Shown here piece by piece: positions 1-8,364 of a stretch of DNA of 58,958 nt (positions are counted from its first letter, which is position 1; every line of letters begins with the position of its first letter). The notes under the pieces were generated by a model that had not been told where the DNA came from, did not search any database, and worked only from the letters and a program-made list of their open reading frames with translations. Source of the stretch: Prevotella sp. (GTDB lineage: Bacteria > Bacteroidota > Bacteroidia > Bacteroidales > Bacteroidaceae); the NCBI GenBank assembly GCA_017415455.1, contig JAFQGS010000049.1:1-58958 (forward strand), given 5' to 3'. A program made the position numbers and the translations under genes.

Positions 1-1362
1 CACAAGGCCGCGTTTCTCAAGACTTGTTGGCTGATCAATGATGTTTATTTCCACAAGATGCTGCAAGAAGCAACGCAGGAAGTGTTCATCACTAAGAATC
101 AGTTTTGTCGTCACTGCCTGCCATGCCTCTGTATTATAATATGCGTCTATCATACGCGACAAGCGGTGTGCCGTCTGCAACTCACCTGCCGTTATGCTGT
201 CGGTACACAATACCTCATAAGGTGGAAACGGAGAATACCTTATGCCCCACTCCTCTGCCCTTCTTCTCATCTCCGTGCCAGGCAGTACCTTGAGAGACTC
301 CAGTTGTATCTCCTGGGCGCCATAGCCCACCAGAGTCCGGACATCCTCCACAAGAGAATCGAGGGTATAATGAGGAAGGCCGGCAATAAGATCCGCATGA
401 GTAACCACGTTAGGAAGCGAGCAGAGAAAACGGAGTCCGCTGAGCGATGCCTCAAGGTCTCCCACCCTACGGCTTGCCGTCAGGACATCACTGTGAAGAC
501 TCTGGATACCAGCTTCAAGATGAAGCAATCCTGATGGCATGTCCGCAAGGACCTCACGCATGGTGTCTGTAAGCAGTGCAGGATGTATCTCAAGATGGAA
601 GCGCATGACTCCTGTATATGTCTTGAACATCTCCAGCATCTGTATTGCGCGCTTATTATTATAATTGAATGTCCTGTCAAGCACACGTACATCTCTTATA
701 CCATGCTTCTTTATATCCTCCAGACGACAGCGAACCGTCTCAACATCCAATGTCCTCACCGGCTTGTCACCTCCGCTGACACAGAACGAGCAGGTATTGA
801 AACAGCCACGGGTGGTTTCAAGTTGCACAAAAGGCTTGTCCCACGAAAACATACTGCTTTGCTCTGGAGGAACAAGGGCATTAACATCTGCCACACGTGC
901 CATGCCATTATCATAATAGGTGCCGTCTGCTCCTATATAACACAGCCCCTTGATGGCCTTCCATTTGGTTTTATCGTCATAACAAGCAACCCATTGCGGA
1001 AATATCTCCTCTGCCTCACCCCGGAAGACACAATCAACGAAAGTGTTGTGACGCAGATAGTGCTCATTGCCGCCAAGAAATTCCGGTCCACCGAATATCA
1101 CACACAGACGTGGCATAACAGCTTTTATTCGTGACACCACATGCAGCAACATCTCGTGTGTGAAGAGCCATGCTGTGGCGCACAGGATATCAGGGGCTGC
1201 ATCCAGCGACTGCTCCACCATCGTCCCCACACTCTCATTAAGCGACCCCTTGACAATGGTCCATTCCACACCGCTATTATCTCCCATCTGAGCATGCAAA
1301 GCAGGCAATGCAAGGGATGAATGGGCGTAAGAACTATTAATATCAAGCCATAAAATCCTCAT
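1..1362 (-). CDS. B12-binding-type radical SAM protein, C-terminus cut off by window edge
   Basis: The minus strand is open from an ATG at 1362 to base 1 (454 codons) without a stop, so the C-terminus lies outside the window. The protein begins MRILWLDINSSYAHSSLALP. About 170 residues resembling the cobalamin-binding fold of such enzymes precede a radical SAM core. The [4Fe-4S] motif CFNTCSFC is visible at C187, C191 and C194 and would bind the cluster that cleaves S-adenosylmethionine. The downstream part (DLIAGLPHYTLDSLVEDV) fits the TIM-barrel of this superfamily, and the layout resembles DUF4080-type B12/radical SAM proteins. The substrate is unknown. The gene is divergent from oxyR, with 113 bases between the starts. 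Confidence 0.85.
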   Translation of the reverse strand, partial: MRILWLDINSSYAHSSLALPALHAQMGDNSGVEWTIVKGSLNESVGTMVEQSLDAAPDILCATAWLFTHEMLLHVVSRIKAVMPRLCVIFGGPEFLGGNEHYLRHNTFVDCVFRGEAEEIFPQWVACYDDKTKWKAIKGLCYIGADGTYYDNGMARVADVNALVPPEQSSMFSWDKPFVQLETTRGCFNTCSFCVSGGDKPVRTLDVETVRCRLEDIKKHGIRDVRVLDRTFNYNNKRAIQMLEMFKTYTGVMRFHLEIHPALLTDTMREVLADMPSGLLHLEAGIQSLHSDVLTASRRVGDLEASLSGLRFLCSLPNVVTHADLIAGLPHYTLDSLVEDVRTLVGYGAQEIQLESLKVLPGTEMRRRAEEWGIRYSPFPPYEVLCTDSITAGELQTAHRLSRMIDAYYNTEAWQAVTTKLILSDEHFLRCFLQHLVEINIIDQPTSLEKRGLV

Positions 1363-1430
1363 ATTTCCAAATTTTCCTACAAAGATAGGACTTTTAATAG
1401 AAAACAATTTTTTTATTCAAACCTTTTCAC

Positions 1431-1438
1431 TAATTTTG
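1431..1438 (+). promoter_or_regulatory. Bacteroidetes -7 box upstream of oxyR
   Basis: TAATTTTG matches the TAnnTTTG -7 consensus of the Bacteroidetes primary sigma factor, 37 bases before the oxyR start. No clear TTTG -33 box is present; T-rich sequence occupies that position, which would suit a promoter that needs an activator. Confidence 0.6.
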
Positions 1439-1475
1439 CATTGCTTATAACCTAAAAACATCTTAATTTTATATC

Positions 1476-2402
1476 ATGAATATACAGCAATTAGAGTATA
1501 TTGTCGCGCTTGACAAGTACAGACACTTTGTAAAGGCCGCTGAATCATGTAACGTCAGCCAGCCTACTCTCAGCTCTTTGGTTCAGAAACTGGAGCACGA
1601 ACTTGACATCACCATTTTCGACAGAAGCACACATCCAATACGCACGACAGAGATTGGAGACAAGATTATCGCACAGGCACGTGTGATATTATACAACATC
1701 GCACAACTGAAGGAGATGACCATACATGAGAAAGACGTATGCATGGGACAGATACGCATCGGTGTGATACCAACAGTGGCGCCTTACATCCTGCCCAAAC
1801 TGTTCAAGCAGATGCACAGCGACAATCCTCAGATAGACCTGAAGGTAAGCGAGATGCGCACCGCCGTCATCATAGACATGTTGCAAAAGGCACAACTCGA
1901 CATGGCTATTCTCGCCACACCGCTTGAGCAGGACGATATTCTGGAGATTCCATTGTACTATGAGAAGTTCCTTGCTTACGTGTCTCCACAGGAGAACCTG
2001 TACAAGGAAGAGGAAATTGACGCACACCTGCTGCCTACAGAGAATCTATGGGTGCTTAAAGAAGGCCACTGCATGCGCAACCAAGTGTTCAACTTCTGCG
2101 ACACCAAGCCGATGTTCTCTTCCACTTATGAGGCTGGAAGCATTGACACACTGGTGAAGATTGTTGACGAGAACGGCGGATATACTATCATCCCAGAGCT
2201 TCATCTCCCACTGCTCAGTAATGAGCAGCGCACTAATGTACGCCCGTTGAAGGAACCTGTTCCTGTAAGGGAGATATCGCTGGTGATACGCAATGACTTC
2301 GTGAAAGAGCGAATGCTTAACATTATCGTCAACGCAATAAAGAAGATTATCCCTGAGGAGATGATAGACACAAGACTTAAAAAGTTCGCGGTAAAATTAT
2401 AA
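1476..2402 (+). CDS. oxyR: Hydrogen-peroxide sensor and LysR-family regulator OxyR
   Basis: LysR-type regulator of 308 residues with an N-terminal winged helix-turn-helix (about 1-60, MNIQQLEYIVALDKYRHFVK) and a periplasmic-binding-like sensor domain (about 90-300). The two peroxide-sensing cysteines fall at C199 (KEGHC) and C208 (FNFC), the same spacing and numbering as in E. coli OxyR, where H2O2 oxidation forms a disulfide between them. This separates it from other LysR proteins. In Bacteroidales OxyR controls catalase, Dps and peroxidase genes; none of those is adjacent here. A strong terminator follows the gene. Confidence 0.93.
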   Translation: MNIQQLEYIVALDKYRHFVKAAESCNVSQPTLSSLVQKLEHELDITIFDRSTHPIRTTEIGDKIIAQARVILYNIAQLKEMTIHEKDVCMGQIRIGVIPTVAPYILPKLFKQMHSDNPQIDLKVSEMRTAVIIDMLQKAQLDMAILATPLEQDDILEIPLYYEKFLAYVSPQENLYKEEEIDAHLLPTENLWVLKEGHCMRNQVFNFCDTKPMFSSTYEAGSIDTLVKIVDENGGYTIIPELHLPLLSNEQRTNVRPLKEPVPVREISLVIRNDFVKERMLNIIVNAIKKIIPEEMIDTRLKKFAVKL

Positions 2403-2457
2403 TGGACATATTATAACACTTCATGCTTGCATGAACAGGCTGGAGTACAAACAAAGA

Positions 2458-2499
2458 AAGAACAGGCGTTTAGGAAAGTCCTGAACGCCTGTTCTTTTT
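2458..2499. terminator. Bidirectional intrinsic terminator between oxyR and acyl-CoA ligase
   Basis: The arms GAACAGGCGTTT and GAACGCCTGTTC, extended inward by AGGA/TCCT pairs, form a long hairpin followed by TTTTT and preceded by A-rich sequence. It lies between the convergent oxyR and acyl-CoA ligase genes and can serve both. Confidence 0.85.
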
Positions 2500-2524
2500 G
2501 CAGTATAAACTGTCTCGTTATCTT

Positions 2525-4426
2525 CTATTTCAAAGCATCTATATTCTGCTGATTGAGCAGTTGCTTGCCTTCTGCTGTATAGAGATATTCTATTCTACCG
2601 GCATAAGCCTTCTCAATCTTTCCACGTACCATCTTCATGGTGCTGTTTATCATCTGGTTCTGCTCTGAGAACGGCTCCGCAAGCACAGCGAAGCAACTTG
2701 GCAGCCAGCGCTCTGGGAACATTCCCTCAAACTCACCACCTTTCTTAAATCTGTTGAGCTCGCTCTCCAGCTTCTTCAGAGCCTCCTTGCGGCCTTCTTC
2801 TGTGTCAAGGGTAAGTCCTTTCTGCGCCAGTTTTCTCTTCAGCTGATCCTTATTCGGCACAATGAGGGCTGTGGTGTAAAGCGACTGGTTGTTGTAAAGC
2901 ATCACCTGGTCGATGTATGGCGACTTCTCTACCAGTGCCTCCTCAATGCCCTCCGGACTGTATTTCTCGCCGTCGCTTGATATCAGCAGACTCTTAAAGC
3001 GGCCCTTCACATAGAGCAGTCCTTCCTTTGACATATAACCGAGGTCACCGGTATACAGATAACCGTCGCGCACGGTCTCTGCCGTTGACTCCGGATTCTT
3101 CCAGTAACCAGCCATCACATTCTCGCCTTTCACAACAATCTCGCCCATCTCACCTACAGGCAACTCCTTGCCCTCGCTGTCGCATATCTTAAGGTCGATA
3201 GGCTTCACAAGCTTTCCGCTTGAGCCGAAACGATATAACTCTGGTCCGTTTGAAGATATCACCGGTGTCGCCTCTGACAATCCATAGCCCTGATACATCG
3301 GGATGCCTATGCCCACATAAAACTTCTGCAAGTCTTTGTCAAGCAAAGCTCCACCACCGATAAAGAATTTCAATTCGCCACCGAAGTTCTCACGTACCTT
3401 TGAGAACAGAATCTTGTCGAACAGTGCCACAAAAGGCTTGAGAAGATAGCGGAAGCCTTTGAAGTCGAGGTTGCTGTCTCCGTAATAGATCTGTGTGAGA
3501 CGCAGTGCGAAATTGAACAGTTTCACTGTGGTGCTACCCTTTGCGCGTATTCCCTGTTCAATGTTCTTCTTAAATGTCTTTGCCAAAGCCGGAACACTGA
3601 GTATAAAGTGTGGCTTCACCTCCTTGATGTTAAGCGGGATGTTCTTGAGAGTCTCAAGCGGAGTGCGTCCTACCTGCACTGTTGCTGCTGTAGCTCCCAC
3701 TGACATCATGATATAGAATCCCACAACATGAGCGAAACAGTGGTCGAGGGGCAGAATGATAAGTGTACGCCAGTTTTCGTTGATATCAACGAGCGTCAGC
3801 GACTGCTCCACGTTGGCAGTATAGTTGCGGTGTGTAAGCACCACACCCTTTGGGTCGGCTGTTGTTCCGCTGGTGTATGTTATAGTGGCATAATCGTCGT
3901 TCTGTATAGAGTTTGCCACTTGCAGGAACTCCTCCTGTGTGTGCTCTGCAAGGAACTTATCTCCCATTTTCTGCACTTCCTCAAGAGCAATCTCCTTATC
4001 CTGATACTCCTCCTGCTTATCAAAGACAATAATCTTATCAACGTTTGTAAGCTGGTCTTTTATGAGTCTCACCTTCTTGAGTTGTGTGCCTGACACCATG
4101 ACATACTTCACGTCGCCATGGATAAGACGGAAAAGAAGGTCGTTGCTCTCCTCAAGCTTTATAGACAGAGGTACATTCACCGCTCCGGCATAGAACATAG
4201 CCAGCTCACCTATCACCCACATGTTGCGGCCTTCGCTAAGAAGCGCCATGGTGTCGCCTTTCTTCACGCCAAGAGCCTGCAGTCCGGCACCCAAACGATA
4301 TACCTGCTCTTTTACCTGAGTATAGGTTGTCGGTTCAAACTTTTTACCTGTCTTCTCTAACAAAAATGTGTTGTTGGGAAATCTTCTTACTGATTCCTCA
4401 AACAAATCTACAAGGGTTTTCTTCAT
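2525..4426 (-). CDS. Long-chain fatty acid--CoA ligase (AMP-forming)
   Basis: A 633-residue member of the ANL adenylating superfamily, which activates a fatty acid to an acyl-adenylate and then to the CoA thioester. Visible motifs are the P-loop YTSGTTADPKGVVLTHRNY from about residue 184, the adenine-binding YQGYGLSEATP near 380, the YTGDLG motif, the hinge/ribose motif KGRFKSLLISSDGEKYSPE, and a C-terminal lysine-bearing domain. The length fits the FadD/Faa-like long-chain branch common in Bacteroidetes. It is a single-gene unit with its own promoter and converges on oxyR. Chain-length preference cannot be read from the sequence. Confidence 0.88.
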   Translation of the reverse strand: MKKTLVDLFEESVRRFPNNTFLLEKTGKKFEPTTYTQVKEQVYRLGAGLQALGVKKGDTMALLSEGRNMWVIGELAMFYAGAVNVPLSIKLEESNDLLFRLIHGDVKYVMVSGTQLKKVRLIKDQLTNVDKIIVFDKQEEYQDKEIALEEVQKMGDKFLAEHTQEEFLQVANSIQNDDYATITYTSGTTADPKGVVLTHRNYTANVEQSLTLVDINENWRTLIILPLDHCFAHVVGFYIMMSVGATAATVQVGRTPLETLKNIPLNIKEVKPHFILSVPALAKTFKKNIEQGIRAKGSTTVKLFNFALRLTQIYYGDSNLDFKGFRYLLKPFVALFDKILFSKVRENFGGELKFFIGGGALLDKDLQKFYVGIGIPMYQGYGLSEATPVISSNGPELYRFGSSGKLVKPIDLKICDSEGKELPVGEMGEIVVKGENVMAGYWKNPESTAETVRDGYLYTGDLGYMSKEGLLYVKGRFKSLLISSDGEKYSPEGIEEALVEKSPYIDQVMLYNNQSLYTTALIVPNKDQLKRKLAQKGLTLDTEEGRKEALKKLESELNRFKKGGEFEGMFPERWLPSCFAVLAEPFSEQNQMINSTMKMVRGKIEKAYAGRIEYLYTAEGKQLLNQQNIDALK

Positions 4427-4464
4427 ATATTATCAATTATGATTGTTTTCATGATATACGGCTG

Positions 4465-4496
4465 CAAATATAATAAAAAAAGTTAAATCTCACAAA
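4465..4496 (-). promoter_or_regulatory. Promoter of the acyl-CoA ligase gene
   Basis: On the minus strand, TTTG (4496-4493) and TATATTTG (4472-4465) are separated by 20 bases, a full match to the Bacteroidetes -33/-7 pattern. The start codon at 4426 follows within 40 bases. Confidence 0.75.
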
Positions 4497-4645
4497 CACA
4501 CACCTTAATATATAGTTTATTAGAATTTTGAGATATGTTGAAACAGATGATTGTTTAGAATGTGACAGAAGAAAGTCTGAGGAAGACAAAAGAAGGCAAG
4601 CAAAGACAGAAACAAAAATGTATCGCTAAAAGTATGCACATAATT

Positions 4646-4677
4646 TTTGGCAATGCCAACAACATTAATTATCTTTG
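4646..4677 (+). promoter_or_regulatory. Well-formed promoter with no recognisable gene downstream
   Basis: TTTG (4646-4649) and TATCTTTG (4670-4677) are 20 bases apart, matching the Bacteroidetes -33/-7 pattern on the plus strand. A transcript starting near 4684 would run towards the 22-nt periodic array and contains no convincing coding sequence. Confidence 0.6.
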
Positions 4678-4946
4678 CGCACGTCACGCCCTCCTCTCTC
4701 CTCAACAGGCATAAATACATACAACTACAGAGCCGCTACAACATGGAAGTAAGCACAATAAAGTAGAAACACGACATAGTGGGAAACCGCACTTGCCTAT
4801 GTCTCGTACAAATCAATAAACGGCAAAAAGAAAAAAGCGGCCACCATACTGGCGGCAAACGACATAGAAACAGGCTTGAGATTTCTGCCAGAAGATTTCA
4901 AGATTTGTATTATCTGGCACCATCATATATGTCATTTCACTTGACA
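4678..4946 (+). other. Non-coding stretch, possible decayed coding remnant
   Basis: No gene is supported here. One plus-strand frame (from about 4779) is open for 54 codons and reads like protein (AATILAANDIETGLRFLPED), but it is preceded by stops and has no start codon. A competing frame gives a short lysine/arginine-rich peptide of poor composition. The stretch could be a gene remnant or the leader of a non-coding RNA from the promoter at 4646. Confidence 0.3.
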
Positions 4947-5298
4947 AAACATATCAAACTGACTTTTGCTTAATGCCTAATCACCATGTGTTTGATACTT
5001 AAACAGGATGTATTTGATATCCTATCGCACTTCAAAAGACGGCATATCAAAGATTCATCACTACGGTATCGCTACGTGATTACAATGGCACCGTTACATG
5101 ATTTCAATGGCATCGCTACGTGATTACTATGACATCGTGACATGATTACTATGACATCGTGACATGATTACTATGACATCGTGGCATGGTTACTACGGCG
5201 TCGTTTCTTCATTGCTATATCATGATAAAATCATTGCTGTTTCAGTATATCACAATGGCTATAAGATGATATAATCACAACAATGGATTTACATATCC
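4947..5298. repeat. 22-nt periodic degenerate tandem array (block A, about 16 units)
   Basis: Counting in steps of 22 from 4947 keeps the sequence in register to 5298. The five central units (5079-5188) are clearest: each begins ATT or GTT-like and carries a GGCATC or GACATC core at offset 9, followed by GTGACATG or GCTACGTG. The two units at 5123 and 5145 are identical. The flanking units are decayed but keep ATCAAA or TTTGATA cores in register. It resembles the arrays at 19273, 22019, 29031, 34137 and 47395. Function unknown. Confidence 0.75.
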
Positions 5299-5663
5299 GA
5301 ATGATAGTTATTTATTTAATAATATTACATTTTCGCATTGATTTTACATGGATTTATTTGAATGTTACTCAAAATCAGCCGAACCAACTAAACAAAATTA
5401 AACAAAACATATAAAAAGTAAAGGGTTGTAGAGAACAAACAAAGCTTTTCCTGACACATAAATATTCAAGGTATTTTTACTTGTTTATCATAGCGAAGAT
5501 TTATTAAAAGTTTACGCGTACACAACTATTCGTATGCAAAAAAAATGTGTATATCATCACTTTCAATGAGAGGCAATAAAACTCCCATCTCCAACACAAT
5601 AGCCTTATATCTTCTTATGACTACACAACAAGCCGAGATTACGAAATTTAAAATACAGGCAAA
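5299..5663. other. AT-rich intergenic stretch
   Basis: No gene, RNA or clear promoter is seen. The only open frames are short and AT-driven. Confidence 0.5.
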
Positions 5664-5710
5664 TAAAAAAAGAAGAGAAAGCAGATTCTCATCATGCTTT
5701 CTCTTCTTTT
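5664..5710 (-). terminator. Intrinsic terminator of the SRP RNA/tRNA-Thr unit
   Basis: On the minus strand AAAAGAAGAGAAAGCA pairs with TGCTTTCTCTTCTTTT around an 11-base loop, and the T-run continues. It lies immediately downstream of the tRNA. Confidence 0.85.
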
Positions 5711-5712
5711 GA

Positions 5713-5785
5713 GCCTCTTGTCGGATTCGAACCAACGACCCCGAGATTACAAATCACGTGCTCTGGCCAACTGAGCTAAAGAGGC
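5713..5785 (-). tRNA. tRNA-Thr (anticodon TGT)
   Basis: A 73-nt cloverleaf. The acceptor arms GCCTCTT and AAGAGGC pair fully. The D-arm contains GCTCAGTTGGCCAGAGC, the anticodon loop is TTTGTAA (anticodon TGT, reads ACA), and the T-arm contains GGTTCGAATCC. No CCA is encoded. It starts within a few bases of the 3' end of the SRP RNA, so the two are probably cut from one transcript. Confidence 0.95.
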
Positions 5786-5787
5786 GG

Positions 5788-5893
5788 GTGGGCAAGCTAC
5801 TTACATCGCGCCGCTACAACCAACTACCTTTGCTACGTTCCCGTCCTGGAGGATTCGAAGGGAGCTGGCCGTGCAAGACTTACCCATTTTTTT
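5788..5893 (-). ncRNA. ffs: Signal recognition particle RNA (4.5S-type)
   Basis: The minus strand contains CCAGGACGGGAACGTAGCA, equivalent to the conserved SRP apical domain. A GGAA tetraloop is closed by ACG/CGT and followed by the AGCA asymmetric loop. Distal arms GGGTAAG and CTTGCCC pair to close a rod of about 100 nt, the size of the small bacterial SRP RNA. It would bind Ffh to target membrane proteins. A promoter box lies just upstream and tRNA-Thr follows directly. The exact ends are approximate. Confidence 0.85.
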
Positions 5894-5901
5894 AGCGACT
5901 G

Positions 5902-5909
5902 CAAAGGTA
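5902..5909 (-). promoter_or_regulatory. -7 box of the SRP RNA/tRNA unit
   Basis: TACCTTTG on the minus strand matches TAnnTTTG and places transcription initiation near 5894, at the predicted 5' end of the SRP RNA. A TTG lies at about -33 (5935-5933), slightly wider than usual. Confidence 0.65.
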
Positions 5910-6259
5910 ATAGTAAAAAATCAGAATACGACAATATTGGCATGCATTAAGGCATCTTTTTAACTTTTTTTACCTTATTGTGCAGTCCACCGCCTGGCGG
6001 CAGAGAATATAATCATCCCAAATCAGTCATTAGAAGGTGGAAATAATATTAATTAATACCTTTAGCTCGTTTGCCTGTTCTTCTTGGCCTGTTTCTTATA
6101 TTCTTCTGCCATATAGCCCGGTGAAATCCTTCCGAACATATAAGAAATCTTCTCAAAAGCAAACAAGACAAATACACTAAAATCCCACGATTGATTGGGG
6201 ATTATGCAAATAAAACTAAAAAGAGCAGCACTTTTACACATTATATAATATAAAATGAG
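5910..6259. other. Intergenic stretch between the SRP RNA and the DUF4199 gene
   Basis: No supported gene. A minus-strand frame ending at 6062 finishes with a protein-like tail (MAEEYKKQAKKNRQTS), but its upstream part is low quality and overlaps the opposite promoter. It could be a tiny or decayed gene; I do not call it. Confidence 0.35.
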
Positions 6260-6267
6260 TAAATTTG
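6260..6267 (+). promoter_or_regulatory. -7 box upstream of the DUF4199 gene
   Basis: TAAATTTG matches TAnnTTTG. Initiation would fall near 6274, which rules out the in-frame ATG at 6255 and supports a start at 6321. Confidence 0.55.
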
Positions 6268-6320
6268 CGCTACATTTCGCACAATGTGCGGTCGTTCCGC
6301 ACATTTGCAATGAGGGAACA

Positions 6321-6905
6321 ATGCCGCAACAGCGGAGAAAACAAACAAGGACATACATGATAACTGCGGAAGACATGAATCAGCTGAGGGCCTACGCACG
6401 AATTGACGGTGCGCTGACAGGCCTTATATGGATAGTTAGTTTCGGACTTTTCATCGGCGGACTGGAGACGCCCCTGATGGGTACGCTGTCGCTGATGGCA
6501 GGTGTGGCGTCGCTGATATACGCGGCTATGAGACTGAAGAGATACCGCGACGAGGCACTTGACGGAATAATGTCTTTCAGAAGAGGCTTCGCATATAGTG
6601 CGCTGACATACTTCTACGCTTCATGGATAATGGCTTTCGGGCAGTTCATATACTTCCAGTTCATTGACAACGGGTATATGCTCAGCCACTACACCATGAT
6701 TGTAACAGACGGAGAGTTCAGCGATATGATGAAACAGTTGTACGGTATCTCGAAAGAAGACATGAAACTGGCGATGGACACAGTGTCATCGCTGCGACCG
6801 ATAGAAATCGCATTCCAGTTTCTCACAAGCAACATGCTGCTGGGGCTGTTTGTCAGTCTGCCGGTAGCAGCGTTAATGTCATCCAAAGTCAAAAGAAGAT
6901 ATTAA
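6321..6905 (+). CDS. DUF4199 family membrane protein
   Basis: A 194-residue integral membrane protein with about four hydrophobic segments: two near the N-terminus (GLIWIVSFGLFIGGL and MGTLSLMAGVASLIYAAM), one around YFYASWIMAFGQFIYF, and one at the C-terminus (LLGLFVSLPVAALMS). This is the layout of the Bacteroidetes DUF4199 family, whose function is unknown. An upstream in-frame ATG at 6255 precedes the predicted transcription start, so 6321 is preferred; the ATG at 6357 is also possible. It is the first gene of a long same-strand run and is followed after 20 bases by a glycosyltransferase, a pairing common in Bacteroidales. Confidence 0.75.
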   Translation: MPQQRRKQTRTYMITAEDMNQLRAYARIDGALTGLIWIVSFGLFIGGLETPLMGTLSLMAGVASLIYAAMRLKRYRDEALDGIMSFRRGFAYSALTYFYASWIMAFGQFIYFQFIDNGYMLSHYTMIVTDGEFSDMMKQLYGISKEDMKLAMDTVSSLRPIEIAFQFLTSNMLLGLFVSLPVAALMSSKVKRRY

Positions 6906-6925
6906 AAGAAAAAAATATATAGAAT

Positions 6926-7888
6926 ATGGATATATCTGTTGTAATACCCTTGTACAATGAGGAGGAGTCACTCCCTGAATTGTTTGCGTGGATAGCGCGC
7001 GTAATGTCGGAAAATAAATTCAGCTATGAAGTGATATTCATAAACGACGGCTCTACCGACAAGTCATGGGATGTAATAAAGAGCCTCAGCGAGGAGCACG
7101 AGTGCGTAAAAGGAATAAAATTCCGCCGCAACTACGGCAAGAGTCCCGCTCTGTATTGCGGATTCAAAGAGGCACAGGGCGATGTGGTGATAACTATGGA
7201 CGCTGACCTTCAGGACTCTCCCGACGAGATACCTGAGTTGTACCGCATGATAACCAAGGACGAATACGACCTGGTGTCGGGCTATAAGCAGAAAAGATAT
7301 GACCCGCTGTCAAAGACAATCCCAACCAAGCTGTTCAATGCCACAGCAAGGAAGATCAGCGGCATAAAGAACCTTCACGACTTCAACTGCGGTCTGAAGG
7401 CATATCGCCGCGATGTCATTAAGAACATCGAGGTTTACGGTGAGATGCACAGATATATCCCCTACCTTGCAAAAAACGCAGGATTCAACAAGATTGGCGA
7501 GAAAGTGGTGCAGCATCAGGCAAGAAAATACGGAACATCCAAGTTCGGTCTCAACCGATTCGTAAACGGTTATCTGGACCTTATTACATTATGGTTTCTC
7601 GGCGGATTCGGCAAGAAGCCTATGCACGTCTTCGGATTCTTAGGAACAATAATGTTCATATTCGGATTCCTCGCTGCATTCATCATAGGAGTGGACAAGC
7701 TGTGGGCACTGGCAAACGGCATCCCGCAAAGGTTGGTGACAGACTCGCCTTATTTCTACATATCACTTACAATGATGATCATTGGCACTCAACTGTTTCT
7801 CGCTGGATTCCTCGGCGACCTTATAAGCCGCACATCAGAGAACCGCAACGAGTACCAAATAGAGGAGGAGCTGAGATGCGGAAACTGA
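6926..7888 (+). CDS. Family 2 glycosyltransferase, polyprenyl-phosphate type
   Basis: A 320-residue GT-A fold glycosyltransferase of the DPM1/GtrB/ArnC type, which moves a sugar from a nucleotide donor to a polyprenyl phosphate at the inner membrane. The N-terminus MDISVVIPLYNEEESLPEL, the INDGSTDKSW donor site and the DADLQDSPDE metal-binding motif (around residue 93) are all present. Two C-terminal transmembrane helices (about 230-265 and 275-305) fit the membrane-anchored subgroup. Sugar and acceptor are not determinable. Its end overlaps the next gene by 13 bases, suggesting translational coupling. Confidence 0.9.
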   Translation: MDISVVIPLYNEEESLPELFAWIARVMSENKFSYEVIFINDGSTDKSWDVIKSLSEEHECVKGIKFRRNYGKSPALYCGFKEAQGDVVITMDADLQDSPDEIPELYRMITKDEYDLVSGYKQKRYDPLSKTIPTKLFNATARKISGIKNLHDFNCGLKAYRRDVIKNIEVYGEMHRYIPYLAKNAGFNKIGEKVVQHQARKYGTSKFGLNRFVNGYLDLITLWFLGGFGKKPMHVFGFLGTIMFIFGFLAAFIIGVDKLWALANGIPQRLVTDSPYFYISLTMMIIGTQLFLAGFLGDLISRTSENRNEYQIEEELRCGN

Positions 7889-8364
7889 TATTCATAATAT
7901 TCGCATCGGTGGCGCTGATGAGTGCCTGCGCCGGATACGACTGCACTATGAACAACATGGTATATACCATGTACAAGATATATGACAAGAGCGGAGCTGC
8001 AGACACACTGAGAGACACCATGAGTGTATGGACAGACCGTAACGACGGCAACGACACTGTGCTTATAAACCGCATGTCAGGGGTGACAGGGTTTAACCTG
8101 CCAATAAGCCATGCACAACCGGAAGACGTATTCTTCATACAGTGGAAGGGCAAGACATACGTGGCTTACGACACAATAAAGGTCACAAAGGAGGCGACAC
8201 CGCACTTTGAGTCGGCAGACTGCCAGCCATCATTCTTCCATAAGATAACAGGTGTGAAGAGCACCGACAATATCATTGACTCTATAGTTATAAACAACCC
8301 TAACGTTACTTATGACAAATCAAAAGAACATTTCCGCATATATATCAAGTCTTCTGGTATTTAG
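7876..8364 (+). CDS. DUF6452 family putative lipoprotein
   Basis: 162 residues with a lipoprotein-like leader (MRKLIFIIFASVALMSACAG; the cysteine is preceded by MSA, a weak lipobox). The rest is a predicted periplasmic β-rich domain with conserved-looking cysteines. Arrangement and sequence match the Bacteroidales DUF6452 family, usually found directly before DUF6048 as here. The frame is open further upstream (to 7591), but that part lies inside the glycosyltransferase gene, so the ATG at 7876 is chosen. Function unknown; partnership with the DUF6048 outer-membrane-like protein is inferred from the 53-base overlap. Confidence 0.75.
   Translation: MRKLIFIIFASVALMSACAGYDCTMNNMVYTMYKIYDKSGAADTLRDTMSVWTDRNDGNDTVLINRMSGVTGFNLPISHAQPEDVFFIQWKGKTYVAYDTIKVTKEATPHFESADCQPSFFHKITGVKSTDNIIDSIVINNPNVTYDKSKEHFRIYIKSSGI

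Noticed and set aside
4520-4720. 66-codon minus-strand frame near 4.6 kb
   Set aside because: It overlaps the plus-strand promoter at 4646-4677 and has poor composition.
4947-5298. CRISPR array
   Set aside because: Unit length is 22 with no constant repeat alternating with unique spacers; all units are variants of one sequence and no cas genes are nearby.
6255-6320. Upstream start for the DUF4199 protein at 6255
   Set aside because: It precedes the predicted transcription start set by the -7 box at 6260-6267, and its N-terminal extension has no family support.
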